A DNA stretch of 64,000 nt, from the NCBI GenBank assembly GCA_044379485.1, contig JBIPOE010000001.1:62001-126000 (forward strand). The letters run 5' to 3'. Source of the DNA: CAMDMI01 sp044379485 (GTDB lineage: Bacteria > Bacteroidota > Bacteroidia > Cytophagales > Flexibacteraceae). The notes under the pieces were generated by a model that had not been told where the DNA came from, ran no database searches, and worked only from the letters and a program-made list of their open reading frames with translations. A program made the position numbers and the translations under genes. This document shows positions 37,307 to 46,298 of the stretch, one piece after another. Position 1 is the first letter of the stretch; the number at the start of each line of letters is the position of its first letter.

Positions 37307-38530
37307 TCAAATCGCAAGATCAATCTGCCCCCTTAGCAAATCTTCAATGGTTTCCCTGTTTCGAATCAAAATTGGTTTTCCTTTTAAAATGAGAACTTCT
37401 GCCGGCCTGAGTCTTGAATTGTATTGGCTGGCCATGCTGAAACCATAAGCTCCTGCATTGTGAATGGCTAAAATATCACCTTCCTCACTTTCCGGTAAAG
37501 CACGGTTGTAGCCAAGTGTGTCTGTTTCGCAAATATACCCAACAACATTATATACATGATCGGCTGGTCCGGTGCGACTTATGTTTTCAATTTCGTGGTA
37601 GGCATCATACATCATTGGCCTTATCAGATGGTTAAGACCTGAATCAACACCAAGAAAAACGGAAGAAGGCGTTCGTTTTAATGTTGTTATTGAGCATAGT
37701 AAAGTGCCTGATTCTGAAACAATAAACTTGCCTGGTTCAAACCAAACCTGAATGGGCTGAGTTCTGGTTTTTTGGAATTCTGCAATGGCCTCGGCCAATT
37801 GTTTTCCAAGATCTTCAATGGGCGTTACAACGTCATCCTCTTTATAAGCCACCTTGAAACCAGAACCGAAATCTATATATCTCAGTTCTGGAAAGGATTT
37901 TGCTGCCTGAAACAGAATTTGAGCCCCTTGTAAAAATACGCCTGCATCCAAAAATTCTGAACCAGTGTGCACATGTAAACCTTCTACATGAATGCCAAAA
38001 GCTTTCACAATGGCTTCTATTTCTGCCAATTGGAAAATTGAAATTCCGAATTTAGAATCAATGTGTCCCGTTTGGATTTTAGGATTGCCACCTGCAAGAA
38101 TATGTGGATTGATTCGAATAAAAACCGGAAAGCTACCTCCTTTTGTTTGTCCGAATTTTCGTAAAGCTGAAAGAGAATCGATATTTACATGGACACCCAG
38201 CTCAACCGCTTTTTCTATTTCTGAAAAGGCAACATTGCTTGGTGTAAATAGGATTTCTTCTTTTGGATAACCTGCCAGAAGTCCAAGTTCAACTTCCTGA
38301 ATGGAGACTGCATCCAAACCACAGCCAAGGTTTTTAACCAATTTTAAAATGGCCTGGTTATTCAGTGATTTGGCCGCATAATGCAATTTATGATCAAAAC
38401 CGGAAAAAGCGGTTTTTAAGCGTTTTATCTGTTTTTCAATTACTTGGGCATCATATACATACAATGGTGATCCAAATTGAGTTACGAGATCGTTTAAAAC
38501 TTGTCTTTTTTCTGCTTTGATCTTCTTCAT
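37307..38530 (-). CDS. lysA: diaminopimelate decarboxylase
   Basis: This 407-residue PLP enzyme makes L-lysine from meso-diaminopimelate, the last step of lysine synthesis. The PLP lysine is Lys54 in HYAAKSLNN. Also visible are HVHTGSEF, the glycine-rich phosphate-binding GSGFKV, EPGKFIVSESG, CETDTLGYNR and AGAYGFSMASQYNSR, which places the catalytic Cys and Tyr. Length is normal for LysA. It lies 66 bases after a YggS-family gene on the same strand and is probably co-transcribed with it. Confidence 0.9.
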   Translation of the reverse strand: MKKIKAEKRQVLNDLVTQFGSPLYVYDAQVIEKQIKRLKTAFSGFDHKLHYAAKSLNNQAILKLVKNLGCGLDAVSIQEVELGLLAGYPKEEILFTPSNVAFSEIEKAVELGVHVNIDSLSALRKFGQTKGGSFPVFIRINPHILAGGNPKIQTGHIDSKFGISIFQLAEIEAIVKAFGIHVEGLHVHTGSEFLDAGVFLQGAQILFQAAKSFPELRYIDFGSGFKVAYKEDDVVTPIEDLGKQLAEAIAEFQKTRTQPIQVWFEPGKFIVSESGTLLCSITTLKRTPSSVFLGVDSGLNHLIRPMMYDAYHEIENISRTGPADHVYNVVGYICETDTLGYNRALPESEEGDILAIHNAGAYGFSMASQYNSRLRPAEVLILKGKPILIRNRETIEDLLRGQIDLAI

Positions 38531-38596
38531 TATAAATTTTTCAGGCCGCGATATTACTAAAAGTCTATTGAATTAGCAGACTAGTATGCTTAAATA

Positions 38597-39271
38597 TCAT
38601 CTGGAACCAAAAACAGCCGAGCCCATTCTTACAAGGGTTGAGCCTTCTTCCGCAGCAATTTTGTAGTCTCCGCTCATGCCCATGGACAGGGTTTCCATTT
38701 TGGAATTGGGCAGGTCATTATACTGTTTTAAAAATTCAAACAGGCTTTTCAGGGTAGAAAATTCCTTACGAACCAATGCTTCATCTTGCGAATTTGATGC
38801 CATTCCCATGAGTCCGATTACTTTGATGTTTGAATATTCCTGAATCTTGTTGCTTGAATAACAGTCCTTTATTTCCTGAATATCCCAACCAAACTTGGTT
38901 TCTTCTTTGGCAATATAGACCTGAAGCAAACAATCAATTTGCCTTCCAACTTTTTCTGCCTGTTTGTTTATTTCCAAAAGCAGTTTTTCGGAATCCACAG
39001 AATGGATCAAGGCAATAAAGGGCGCTATGTATTTTACTTTATTGCTTTGTAAATGCCCAATTAAATGCCAGTTAATATCTTTTGGCATGGCTTCATATTT
39101 TTCCAGCAATTCCTGAACACGGTTTTCCCCAAATGCCTTATAGCCATAGTTATATGCGTCCATAATCCTCTCTACCGGAAAGGTTTTGGAAACAGGTAAC
39201 AATTCAGTTTTGTATTGGGAAAGCTCTTTTTCTATCAGTTCCAGATTTTTCCCTACTTCAGACAATGTCAT
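38597..39271 (-). CDS. YggS/PROSC-family pyridoxal phosphate homeostasis protein
   Basis: This 224-residue single-domain PLP protein has Lys29 (LLPVSKTFP), the AFGENRVQE segment, NWHLIGHLQSNKVKYI and LMGMASN, all hallmarks of the YggS family, which buffers free pyridoxal phosphate and has no known catalytic reaction. The ATG at 39271 is preferred over a TTG two codons before it. It lies upstream of lysA (66-base gap), a PLP enzyme. The upstream gene is divergent, 32 bases away, so the two promoters must overlap. Confidence 0.88.
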   Translation of the reverse strand: MTLSEVGKNLELIEKELSQYKTELLPVSKTFPVERIMDAYNYGYKAFGENRVQELLEKYEAMPKDINWHLIGHLQSNKVKYIAPFIALIHSVDSEKLLLEINKQAEKVGRQIDCLLQVYIAKEETKFGWDIQEIKDCYSSNKIQEYSNIKVIGLMGMASNSQDEALVRKEFSTLKSLFEFLKQYNDLPNSKMETLSMGMSGDYKIAAEEGSTLVRMGSAVFGSR

Positions 39272-39303
39272 ATTCAATTTTTAGGCTTTACTTTCGTTTT
39301 TAA

Positions 39304-40671
39304 TTGCAAACAAAAGACATTGTATTGAAGCCAATTGTTATTTTTTCATGTTTTTATCTGGTTTTTACTTTTCAAATATCCATTTCAAAAGGCCAGATTC
39401 CTGTAAAAACTTATTTTGATACTTTAACCAAAAAGAAAATCAGATCTGAGTATTTCATTAATAATCAGATGGATAGCCTATTGGTGGGTGCTTTTAAAAG
39501 TTACCACATTAACGGCAAAACAGCCATGACCGGCCAATATGCAGATGGCAAAAAGGATGGGGCCTTTGTTGAGTTTTTTCCAAACGGAAAGAAAAGATTG
39601 GAAGCTGGCTTTAAGGAAGGAAAAAAGGATGGAGCTATGATTGCCTATGATTCTACAGGTCAATTGTTACAAAAAGCCTGGTTTGCCGAAAATAAACTAA
39701 ATGATTCATTGATAGCGTATTATCCTGGTGGTGGATTAAAGTCCAAAGCATGGTTTCAAAAGGATTCTATTGAAGGTTTAGCGCTTGAGTATTACCGGTC
39801 AGGGATTGTAAAAAAGGAATTGACCCACAAAAAAGGCAGACCTAACGGACCGAGCAAAGAATATTATCCTTCGGGAGTTATAAACATCGATGCCAACTAT
39901 GTAGATGGCTATCTGACAGGCGATTATAAAGTATATTTTGACAATGGTCAGTTGGATACGGAGTCTCATTTAGAAAAAGGAACTCAAAACGGTGGTTTTA
40001 CAAGTTATACCAGGGAGGGAAAAAAGATTTTAGAAGGCTTTTATCTGAACGGTTTATATCATGGTCAGTTTAAATCGTATTATCCTGATGGTCAGCCTAA
40101 AAACAAACTTGAATGGGTTCAAGGGCAGAAACAAGGGAAGGCAGAATACTATTATGCCAATGGAAAAATTAAGGAGAAGGCAATTTTTGAAAAGGATGTT
40201 AAAGTAAGTTCCAAAGGTTGGTATGAAAATGGTTTTCCTGAATATGAGCGTCAATTTGGTCCAAAGGAAACACCTGTTGGAGAATGGATTTCTTATTTTT
40301 TAAATGGAAATCTAAAAGAAAAAGTTGAATACGATGCCAAAGGAAAAGTGCATGGGACAAAAACCATTTATGATTCTTTGAAACATAAAATCTCAGAAGA
40401 GGAATGGGCATTTGGCTTAAAAACAGGTGTTTCTAAAATATATCACCAGAATGGTAAACTCTACCAATTGGCTACTTATCAGGGCAATTTAATTCAGGGT
40501 GAATTCAAAGAATTTCACGTTAATGGGAAGTTGAATGCCTTAGGTTTTTATAAAAACAACAAAAAAACAGGCAAGTGGACTTTTACCAATGAGGAAGGTT
40601 CGATATACAAAATTGAAACCTGGAAAAACGGTAAACTTCAGGGAGCCAAGCAAATAAAGTTTAAAAAGTAA
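39304..40671 (+). CDS. secreted MORN-repeat (YwqK-like) protein
   Basis: This protein has 455 residues, beginning with a hydrophobic segment (IVIFSCFYLVFTF) that could be a signal peptide. The rest is almost entirely MORN-variant repeats of about 23 residues, pattern YYPNGKxxxExxFxxGKxxGxxxxY. I count roughly 14. Such repeats form extended beta-sheets and occur in many uncharacterised Bacteroidota exported proteins. The start is a TTG 32 bases from the divergent yggS-type gene, so the exact start is uncertain. Function is unknown. Confidence 0.7.
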   Translation: MQTKDIVLKPIVIFSCFYLVFTFQISISKGQIPVKTYFDTLTKKKIRSEYFINNQMDSLLVGAFKSYHINGKTAMTGQYADGKKDGAFVEFFPNGKKRLEAGFKEGKKDGAMIAYDSTGQLLQKAWFAENKLNDSLIAYYPGGGLKSKAWFQKDSIEGLALEYYRSGIVKKELTHKKGRPNGPSKEYYPSGVINIDANYVDGYLTGDYKVYFDNGQLDTESHLEKGTQNGGFTSYTREGKKILEGFYLNGLYHGQFKSYYPDGQPKNKLEWVQGQKQGKAEYYYANGKIKEKAIFEKDVKVSSKGWYENGFPEYERQFGPKETPVGEWISYFLNGNLKEKVEYDAKGKVHGTKTIYDSLKHKISEEEWAFGLKTGVSKIYHQNGKLYQLATYQGNLIQGEFKEFHVNGKLNALGFYKNNKKTGKWTFTNEEGSIYKIETWKNGKLQGAKQIKFKK

Positions 40672-40725
40672 ATCGATTAAGGTCAAATTCACAATAAAGT
40701 AATTACCGGAAATTCAGCTTTTAGA

Positions 40726-40901
40726 ATGAATATTTTGCATGTTTTGCCAGTAACTGGTTTAAGTGTTTTTGAAACTTTTACGGCAGCACTTTAAGACAAA
40801 CAAATAGAATCGTGGCACAATGTTTTTATTGTTACCGGGACATTTGCTTTCAAAACCAAGGCTGAGGTTTTTTTTAACCCATTTTCAACCCGGATAATGC
40901 A
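40726..40901 (+). pseudogene. gene remnant with in-frame stop, cut by the 114-bp repeat
   Basis: From the ATG at 40726 the frame reads MNILHVLPVTGLSVFETF, TAAL, then TAA, then continues DKQIESWHNVFIVTG and AFKTKAEVFFNPFS up to the edge of the repeat at 40902. The protein-like character on both sides of the stop suggests a decayed gene. The opening resembles the start of a glycosyltransferase of the WecF or fucosyltransferase kind, but that is a weak impression. Confidence 0.4.
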
Positions 40902-41015
40902 TTATATGAAGTCTATTAAAAAAATGAACATGCCAAAAATCATTTCTCCTACGGAGAAACCGGAATGAGGCCAAAAAGGAAAAGTATGTTCAATTTTCAT
41001 TTAGACTTCATATAA
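40902..41015. repeat. 114-bp MITE-like inverted-repeat element, copy 2 (inverted)
   Basis: Perfect 14-bp terminal inverted repeats TTATATGAAGTCTA and TAGACTTCATATAA bound the unit. It carries the same central hairpin, TTTCTCC-TAC-GGAGAAA. It is the reverse complement of copy 1 (19393-19506) with about ten differences. Its left end abuts the gene remnant at 40726-40901. Confidence 0.8.
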
Positions 41016-41518
41016 AACTTCTTAGTGAGTGCCTAAAGTGCAAAAAGCAGCACCTTAAATTCCTAGCGCTACGAACACAGAAGAAAAGGTGGCGAAGCTT
41101 CTGATTTGAACTAATTTAGGCTCGGAATAGATTTTCTAATTCATAATTTGGGATAGAAGTCAAACGGCTTCTTTCGGAAGGATTGGTTTGTGAGTTGTTT
41201 TAAAAAGACTTTCAGCTGGTATCGGGAATATTTTAAAAGAAAAAGAGGTAGGTGATTTTTATTTTTTGATCTGGATTTCCTCTAACAGATAAGCAGCCAA
41301 ATTTTGAGCTTTAACCTAGACTAAAATAATTTGAATTTTTCTTAGATGTTATTTCTCAAATATAAATCTTAGGATAAGTAGTTATTAAACTTTTGTTAAA
41401 TGTGCTTTTGTAAATTTGAATGGAACTGGCATTACAACTTTTCTTGGTCGCTATCATTTTCGAGAAGCCTTTAATCGTATTTATCAACCTTAATTTGAAT
41501 GGACTTACTTTTACCCCA
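41016..41518. other. intergenic region after the repeat element
   Basis: This region has no recognisable gene. A TAnnTTTG-like site, TAAATTTG, lies at 41411-41418. If it is a promoter, transcription starts too late for the Met at 41420 to be used, which supports starting the methyltransferase at 41519. Confidence 0.4.
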
Positions 41519-42319
41519 ATGGAATTTTCAAACGACTACCTGAAATTAAACAAATCCGCCTGGAATAAAAAGGTTGAATCGCATTATAAATCAGAGTTTT
41601 ATAATTTACAATCTTTTGTTGATGGCAAATCTTCTTTACAGGAAATTGAACTTGCTCTCTTAGGAGATTTAAGGGGTAAAACAATTTTGCACCTTCAATG
41701 TCATTTTGGTCTGGATAGTATGTCCCTTGCTAGAATGGGAGCAAAAGTAACTGGGGTTGATATTTCAGATGTTGCGATTCAAAAAGCAAATGAGCTAAAC
41801 AATAGTCTTGGTTTGGACGCTGAATTTTTATGTTGTGATCTGTATAGTTTACCAGAGCATCTAAATCAGACATTTGATTTGGTATTTACCAGTTATGGAA
41901 CAATCAGTTGGCTACCGGATCTTAATAAATGGGCTTCAGTGGTTTCCAGATTTTTAAACCCAGGTGGTCGTTTCATTTTTGTTGAGTTTCATCCTGTTGT
42001 TTGGATGTTTGACAATGATTTTCAAAAAGTTGCCTATACCTATTTTAAATCAGATCCTATAGTCGAAACCCAAACCGGAACTTATGCGGATCGATCTGCA
42101 AACATTAAATATACCGAAATCTCCTGGAATCATGGCCTTTCGGAAGTAATTGGTGCTTTGCTTTCAAAAGGATTAAAGCTTATTGATTTTCAGGAGTATA
42201 ACTATTCGCCATACAAATGTTTTTTGCATACCAAAAAGATAGAAGAGGGAAAATACCGGATAGAACATTTTGATGACAAAATCCCTATGGCATATTCTTT
42301 GGTTATGAATATGGGTTAG
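41519..42319 (+). CDS. class I SAM-dependent methyltransferase
   Basis: This 266-residue soluble methyltransferase has SAM-binding motif I at HLQCHFGLDSMSLARMGAKVTGVD, with motif I ending at the acidic residue of VTGVD. It also has DLVFTSYGTISWLPD for motif IV and LNPGGRFIFVE for the later strand. A longer reading frame from 41420 adds a hydrophobic 33-residue extension that is unlike the family and begins at a promoter-like sequence, so MEFSNDYLKLNK is taken as the start. The target molecule is unknown. Confidence 0.8.
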   Translation: MEFSNDYLKLNKSAWNKKVESHYKSEFYNLQSFVDGKSSLQEIELALLGDLRGKTILHLQCHFGLDSMSLARMGAKVTGVDISDVAIQKANELNNSLGLDAEFLCCDLYSLPEHLNQTFDLVFTSYGTISWLPDLNKWASVVSRFLNPGGRFIFVEFHPVVWMFDNDFQKVAYTYFKSDPIVETQTGTYADRSANIKYTEISWNHGLSEVIGALLSKGLKLIDFQEYNYSPYKCFLHTKKIEEGKYRIEHFDDKIPMAYSLVMNMG

Positions 42320-42452
42320 GGATAAAGCCTGAATTGTTTGGTTAAGAATAAGTTTAATTTTTAACTGCTTTTTGAAATCTTATTTGAATTTGCCTTTTTT
42401 ATCATCTAAGCTTGTCCTTTCAAACCAGGAGTATTTTTAATTCTCAATTTTC

Positions 42453-43811
42453 TTGAACACCTATATAAACGAAGGAGATAAAGTCGTCATTTTTGGCGCA
42501 GGATTGATTGGATCTTTATTGGCGATTTTACTTGCAAAAAAAGGCTTTCATGTAGAAATTCATGAAAAACGGCCGGACCTTCGATATAAAATTTATGCCA
42601 ATCTTCGGTCAATCAATCTGGCATTAAGCCATCGAGGTTGGCGGGTTTTAGAAGAAGCCGGTTTGGCTGAAGAATTGAAAAAAATAGCATTGCCCATGTT
42701 TGGTAGGGTAGTTCACCCAATATCTGGTGAAGCTGGTTTTCAAGCTTATGGCAAAGAAGATCAGGCCATTTATTCCATTTCCAGATATAAACTCAATTGC
42801 TTTTTAATAGATCAAGCGGAGTTGTATGAAAATGTAAAAATCTATTTTGAAAGCAAGGTTGAAAAATTTGCTTTTGATAAATCTCTGGCTTATGTGGCTG
42901 ATATTGAAGGGCTTCGTCAACGATTAGAGGCCAAAGCCTTTTTTGGTTCCGATGGTGCTTTTTCAGCTTTGCGATATGAGATGATGCGGGAGGATAAGTT
43001 TTTTTATCAACAGCATTATATAGAACATGGCTACAAGGAATTTACCATTCCACCCAATAATACAGGCGACTGGGCAATAAGAAAAGATGGTTTGCACATT
43101 TGGCCAAGGAAATCTTTTATGATGATAGCCCTTCCTAATCAGGATAAAACGTTTACATGCACATTGTTTTTTCCTTTCAAGGGTAAGACTTCTTTTGACA
43201 AAATCAAATTAGAATCAGAAGTAAAAGAGCTGTTTCAGACAGAGTTTCCGGATTTGATTCAATTGATTCCGGATTATATTTCGCAATACGAAAATCATCC
43301 GGTTGCTTCTTTGGTAACAATTCGATGTGCCCCCTGGAACAACAAAAACTTCCTGCTTATTGGAGATGCTGCTCATGCCATTGTTCCTTTTTATGGACAA
43401 GGTATGAATGCAGGTTTTGAGGATTGCAGGATTTTAATGGAGAAGCTGGAGCATTCAAAAAACTGGGCGGATCTGTTTTCTGAATTTGATAGGGATAGGA
43501 GGGAAGATGCCAATGCAATTTCTGAACTCGCTCTTGAAAATTTTGTAGAAATGCGGGATTTGGTTTCTAATCCGGATTTCATCCTAAAGAAAAGACTTGA
43601 AGCTGTGGTTGTTGCCAATGGAACCAATGATTGGATTCCTCAATATACCATGGTTACTTTTAGTGATATCCCATATTCCGAAGCCCAAAGAAGAGGCAGA
43701 AACCAGGCTGAAATTCTGAATCAATTGCTTCGGTTGGAAAACTGGGATCAGCTGCCAGCAGAACTTTGGCCGGAAAAAGTGAAGATCCACACAGAACTTT
43801 TGTTGGCTTAA
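42453..43811 (+). CDS. kmo: kynurenine 3-monooxygenase
   Basis: This 452-residue FAD-dependent aromatic hydroxylase hydroxylates L-kynurenine at C3 using NADPH and O2, feeding NAD synthesis from tryptophan. Visible motifs are the FAD Rossmann motif GAGLIGSLLAI near the N-terminus, RSINLALSHRG, FFGSDGAFSALR and GDAAHAIVPFYGQGMNAGFEDC. The last two are the typical FAD and substrate regions of KMO. The start is a TTG, and no ATG is available before the FAD motif. No kynureninase or tryptophan dioxygenase gene is adjacent. Confidence 0.88.
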   Translation: MNTYINEGDKVVIFGAGLIGSLLAILLAKKGFHVEIHEKRPDLRYKIYANLRSINLALSHRGWRVLEEAGLAEELKKIALPMFGRVVHPISGEAGFQAYGKEDQAIYSISRYKLNCFLIDQAELYENVKIYFESKVEKFAFDKSLAYVADIEGLRQRLEAKAFFGSDGAFSALRYEMMREDKFFYQQHYIEHGYKEFTIPPNNTGDWAIRKDGLHIWPRKSFMMIALPNQDKTFTCTLFFPFKGKTSFDKIKLESEVKELFQTEFPDLIQLIPDYISQYENHPVASLVTIRCAPWNNKNFLLIGDAAHAIVPFYGQGMNAGFEDCRILMEKLEHSKNWADLFSEFDRDRREDANAISELALENFVEMRDLVSNPDFILKKRLEAVVVANGTNDWIPQYTMVTFSDIPYSEAQRRGRNQAEILNQLLRLENWDQLPAELWPEKVKIHTELLLA

Positions 43812-43992
43812 AAAGCATCCGAATAAATTTTCGAGCAATGGTTTTCAATTAATTCCATCATTGCACTGAAAATTCAGGTTTTAGAAATAACAGAAATTGA
43901 ATTTCAAATTCAAATCCTTGCTTTCAAATTTTTTACGGATTTCTAAAGCACAAAAATTTGTTGTAGAATTCGACCCCGTCCACCAAATGTTT

Positions 43993-45564
43993 ATGAAAAA
44001 AATCTACCTTTTTGTTTTCCTTTCACTTGCCTCATTTTGTCAGTTTGATATTCAAGCTCAGGTAATTAGTTCTCAGCAAATCGATTCTCTGGTGAATCTT
44101 ACCTTAAAAACCTTTGATGTTCCAGGTATTTCCGTAGCTGTTGTAAAAGACGGAAAGGTGATCCATTCCAAGGGTTACGGAGTTAGATCTCTCAAAAACA
44201 ATTTACCAATGGATGAGAATACACTCGTCGGAATTGCCAGCAACAGCAAGGCATTTACAGCTTCTGCTTTGGCAATGCTGGTGGATGAAGGCAAGTTGAA
44301 ATGGGACGACAAAGTTCGTGACTTTATTCCTGAGTTTAAATTGTATAATCCCTATGTTACAGAAGAGTTTACCATCCGGGATTTGCTTACACACAGAAGT
44401 GGGCTCGGTTTGGGTGCAGGCGATTTGATGATGTTTCCCGATTCCAGCGATTTTACCAGAAAAGACATTATTTATAACCTTCGATTTCTAAAACCTGTAT
44501 CTGGTTTTAGAACCCAATACGATTATGACAACAATTTGTACATAGTTGCTGGTGAAGTAATTGCCAAAGCGTCTGGTTTAAGCTGGGAAGATTTTATTGA
44601 GCAAAAAATCATGAAACCCCTGGGCATGAACAGTAGCTCAGCATCTATGGGGCGATTAAAAAACAAACAAAATCTGATCAGTCCCCATGCACCAGTAAAT
44701 GGAAAAGTTCAGGCTCTTAACATTGATTGGAGTGAAACTGCAAATGCTGCCGGTGGCATTGTAAGTAACCTGCCCGATATGTGCAAATGGATTACCATGC
44801 AAATGAACAATGGCCAGTATGGCGATAGTTTGAAATTGAAACTTTTCAGCAGGGCCCAACATGCAGAAATGTGGTCCCCTCAAACCATTATTCCAACTTC
44901 CACTGTTCCGCCCTACAATACCCACTTTTCTGCTTACGGTTTGGGTTGGTTTCTAAGCGATGTAAAAGGTTATAAGCAAGTTACGCACACAGGTGGCCTG
45001 GCGGGAGTGGTTACCCAGGTTGTGCTTTTACCTGAAATGAAATTGGGAATAATCGTTTTAACCAACCAACAATCAGGGGCGGCATTTACGGCCATAAGCA
45101 GCACCATTAAAGATAGTTACCTTGGCATAAAAGGTTATAACCGGGTAAAACAACTAGCTGACAGGGTTCAAAAAGGTGAGATGGAAGCTAAAGAAATTAT
45201 GGATGGCATTGTCAAAGAAATTGAAACCCAGAAAAAAAATACAAAGACCAAACCTGATTTCAATTTGGTCGCTGGTACTTATAAAGACGATTGGTTTGGA
45301 GAGGTGATAATTGGATTGAAAAACGGAAAGCCTTGGCTGGATTGCAAGCGTTCCCCAAAGTTAACCGGCGAACTTCAATACCTGAAAGCCAATACTTATA
45401 TTGTCAGATGGAGCGACCGCAGTTTTGATGCAGATGCTTATATCCATTTTGGCTTAGATCAGGATGGAAAGGCCGAATCGATTAAGATGAAAGCCATTTC
45501 CCCGCTTACTGATTTTAGTTTTGACTTTCATGATTTGGATCTGAAAAGACTTAAGAAGCTTTAA
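43993..45564 (+). CDS. secreted class C beta-lactamase-fold serine hydrolase with DUF3471
   Basis: The start at the ATG at 43993 (MKKIYLFVFLSLASFC, a signal peptide) gives 523 residues. A Met two codons earlier is also possible. The fold is that of class C beta-lactamases and D-Ala carboxypeptidases: Ser83-x-x-Lys86 in SNSKAF, the YxN motif in YDYDNNLY, and HTGG in place of the KTG motif. A DUF3471-like domain forms the C-terminus (about residues 415-520). Such proteins usually act on peptides or esters. Resistance to beta-lactams should not be assumed. Confidence 0.85.
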   Translation: MKKIYLFVFLSLASFCQFDIQAQVISSQQIDSLVNLTLKTFDVPGISVAVVKDGKVIHSKGYGVRSLKNNLPMDENTLVGIASNSKAFTASALAMLVDEGKLKWDDKVRDFIPEFKLYNPYVTEEFTIRDLLTHRSGLGLGAGDLMMFPDSSDFTRKDIIYNLRFLKPVSGFRTQYDYDNNLYIVAGEVIAKASGLSWEDFIEQKIMKPLGMNSSSASMGRLKNKQNLISPHAPVNGKVQALNIDWSETANAAGGIVSNLPDMCKWITMQMNNGQYGDSLKLKLFSRAQHAEMWSPQTIIPTSTVPPYNTHFSAYGLGWFLSDVKGYKQVTHTGGLAGVVTQVVLLPEMKLGIIVLTNQQSGAAFTAISSTIKDSYLGIKGYNRVKQLADRVQKGEMEAKEIMDGIVKEIETQKKNTKTKPDFNLVAGTYKDDWFGEVIIGLKNGKPWLDCKRSPKLTGELQYLKANTYIVRWSDRSFDADAYIHFGLDQDGKAESIKMKAISPLTDFSFDFHDLDLKRLKKL

Positions 45565-45644
45565 TTTTCGACTTGATTTTATAGAAGTTAAGTGACTGGA
45601 GCCACATTCAAACCTTTGAATACGAGTCTGAAAAGAATTGAATA

Positions 45645-45714
45645 CCGCTCTTCCTGATTTCCGCTCTTCCTGATTTGCAATCAGGAAGCCTTATCGTAGG
45701 ATTTTCAATCCGAC
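45645..45714. repeat. REP-like hairpin unit upstream of the transposase, with 16-bp tandem repeat
   Basis: Two tandem copies of CCGCTCTTCCTGATTT (45645-45660, 45661-45676) lead into a perfect hairpin, CTTCCTGATT and AATCAGGAAG around TGC (45666-45688). Then come TATC and GTAG with a second hairpin, GGATT-TTC-AATCC (45696-45714). GTAG at the foot of a hairpin is the hallmark of REP sequences used by RAYT transposases. Confidence 0.75.
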
Positions 45715-45751
45715 AACTCAGCTTTTTTTAAAATTTCTATACTTTAACCCA

Positions 45752-46280
45752 ATGGGAGAAACGTATCGGGTTTATGACCCAGGAGGTGTCTATTTTGTAA
45801 CATTCAATGTTCACCAATGGGTGGATGTATTTTCCAGGGCAGTTTATGTAGAACTGCTTCTTGAAAATTTAAGGTATTGCAAGCAAAACAAGGGATTACA
45901 AATTTATGCCTGGGTGATAATGAGCAATCATTGCCATTTGATTATTTCTGTAGATAATGGCAATTTGGCTGACCTTATCCGTGACTTTAAAAAACCCACA
46001 GCCAAGGTTTTGATGAAAGCTATTGAAAGTAATGAGAAAGAAAGCCGGAAAGAATGGTTAAAATTTCTCCTTAAAAAAAGATGGCAAAATCTGGTTTTGG
46101 GAAGCGGGCTACCATGGTGAGGAAATCAGAACTAAACCTTTCTTTGACAGCAAAATGAACTATATACACCTCAACCCAGTTCGGGCAGGATGGGTCGAAA
46201 AAGAAGAGGAATATTTATGGAGCAGTTGCGGAACAATGTATGGTGTACGAAAAGGCCATTTGGAACTTTCGGAGTTTTAA
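45752..46280 (+). pseudogene. REP-associated tyrosine transposase (RAYT), frameshifted
   Basis: Translation from 45752 gives the N-terminal Y1/IS200-like part, with the HUH motif His60 and His62 (NHCHLII). At a run of seven A (46073-46079) the frame must shift +1, equal to one extra A. It then continues as KDGKIWFWEAGYH, EEIRTKPFFD, MNYIHLNPVRAGWVEKEEEYLWSS to a stop at 46278. Without the shift the protein ends at 46120. The joined length (about 175 residues) is normal for the family, which nicks at REP hairpins. It may be a recent pseudogene, a base error in the assembly, or a gene needing slippage on A7. Confidence 0.8.
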
Positions 46281-46298
46281 ATATGAACTGTGTGTTGC

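Noticed and set aside
41420..41518. Hydrophobic N-terminal extension of the methyltransferase
   Set aside because: It begins at a TAnnTTTG-like site and is unlike class I methyltransferases, so the start at 41519 is preferred.
43993..45564. Beta-lactam resistance from the serine hydrolase
   Set aside because: The KTG motif is HTGG and the protein has a DUF3471 tail, as in many non-resistance serine hydrolases. Resistance cannot be inferred.
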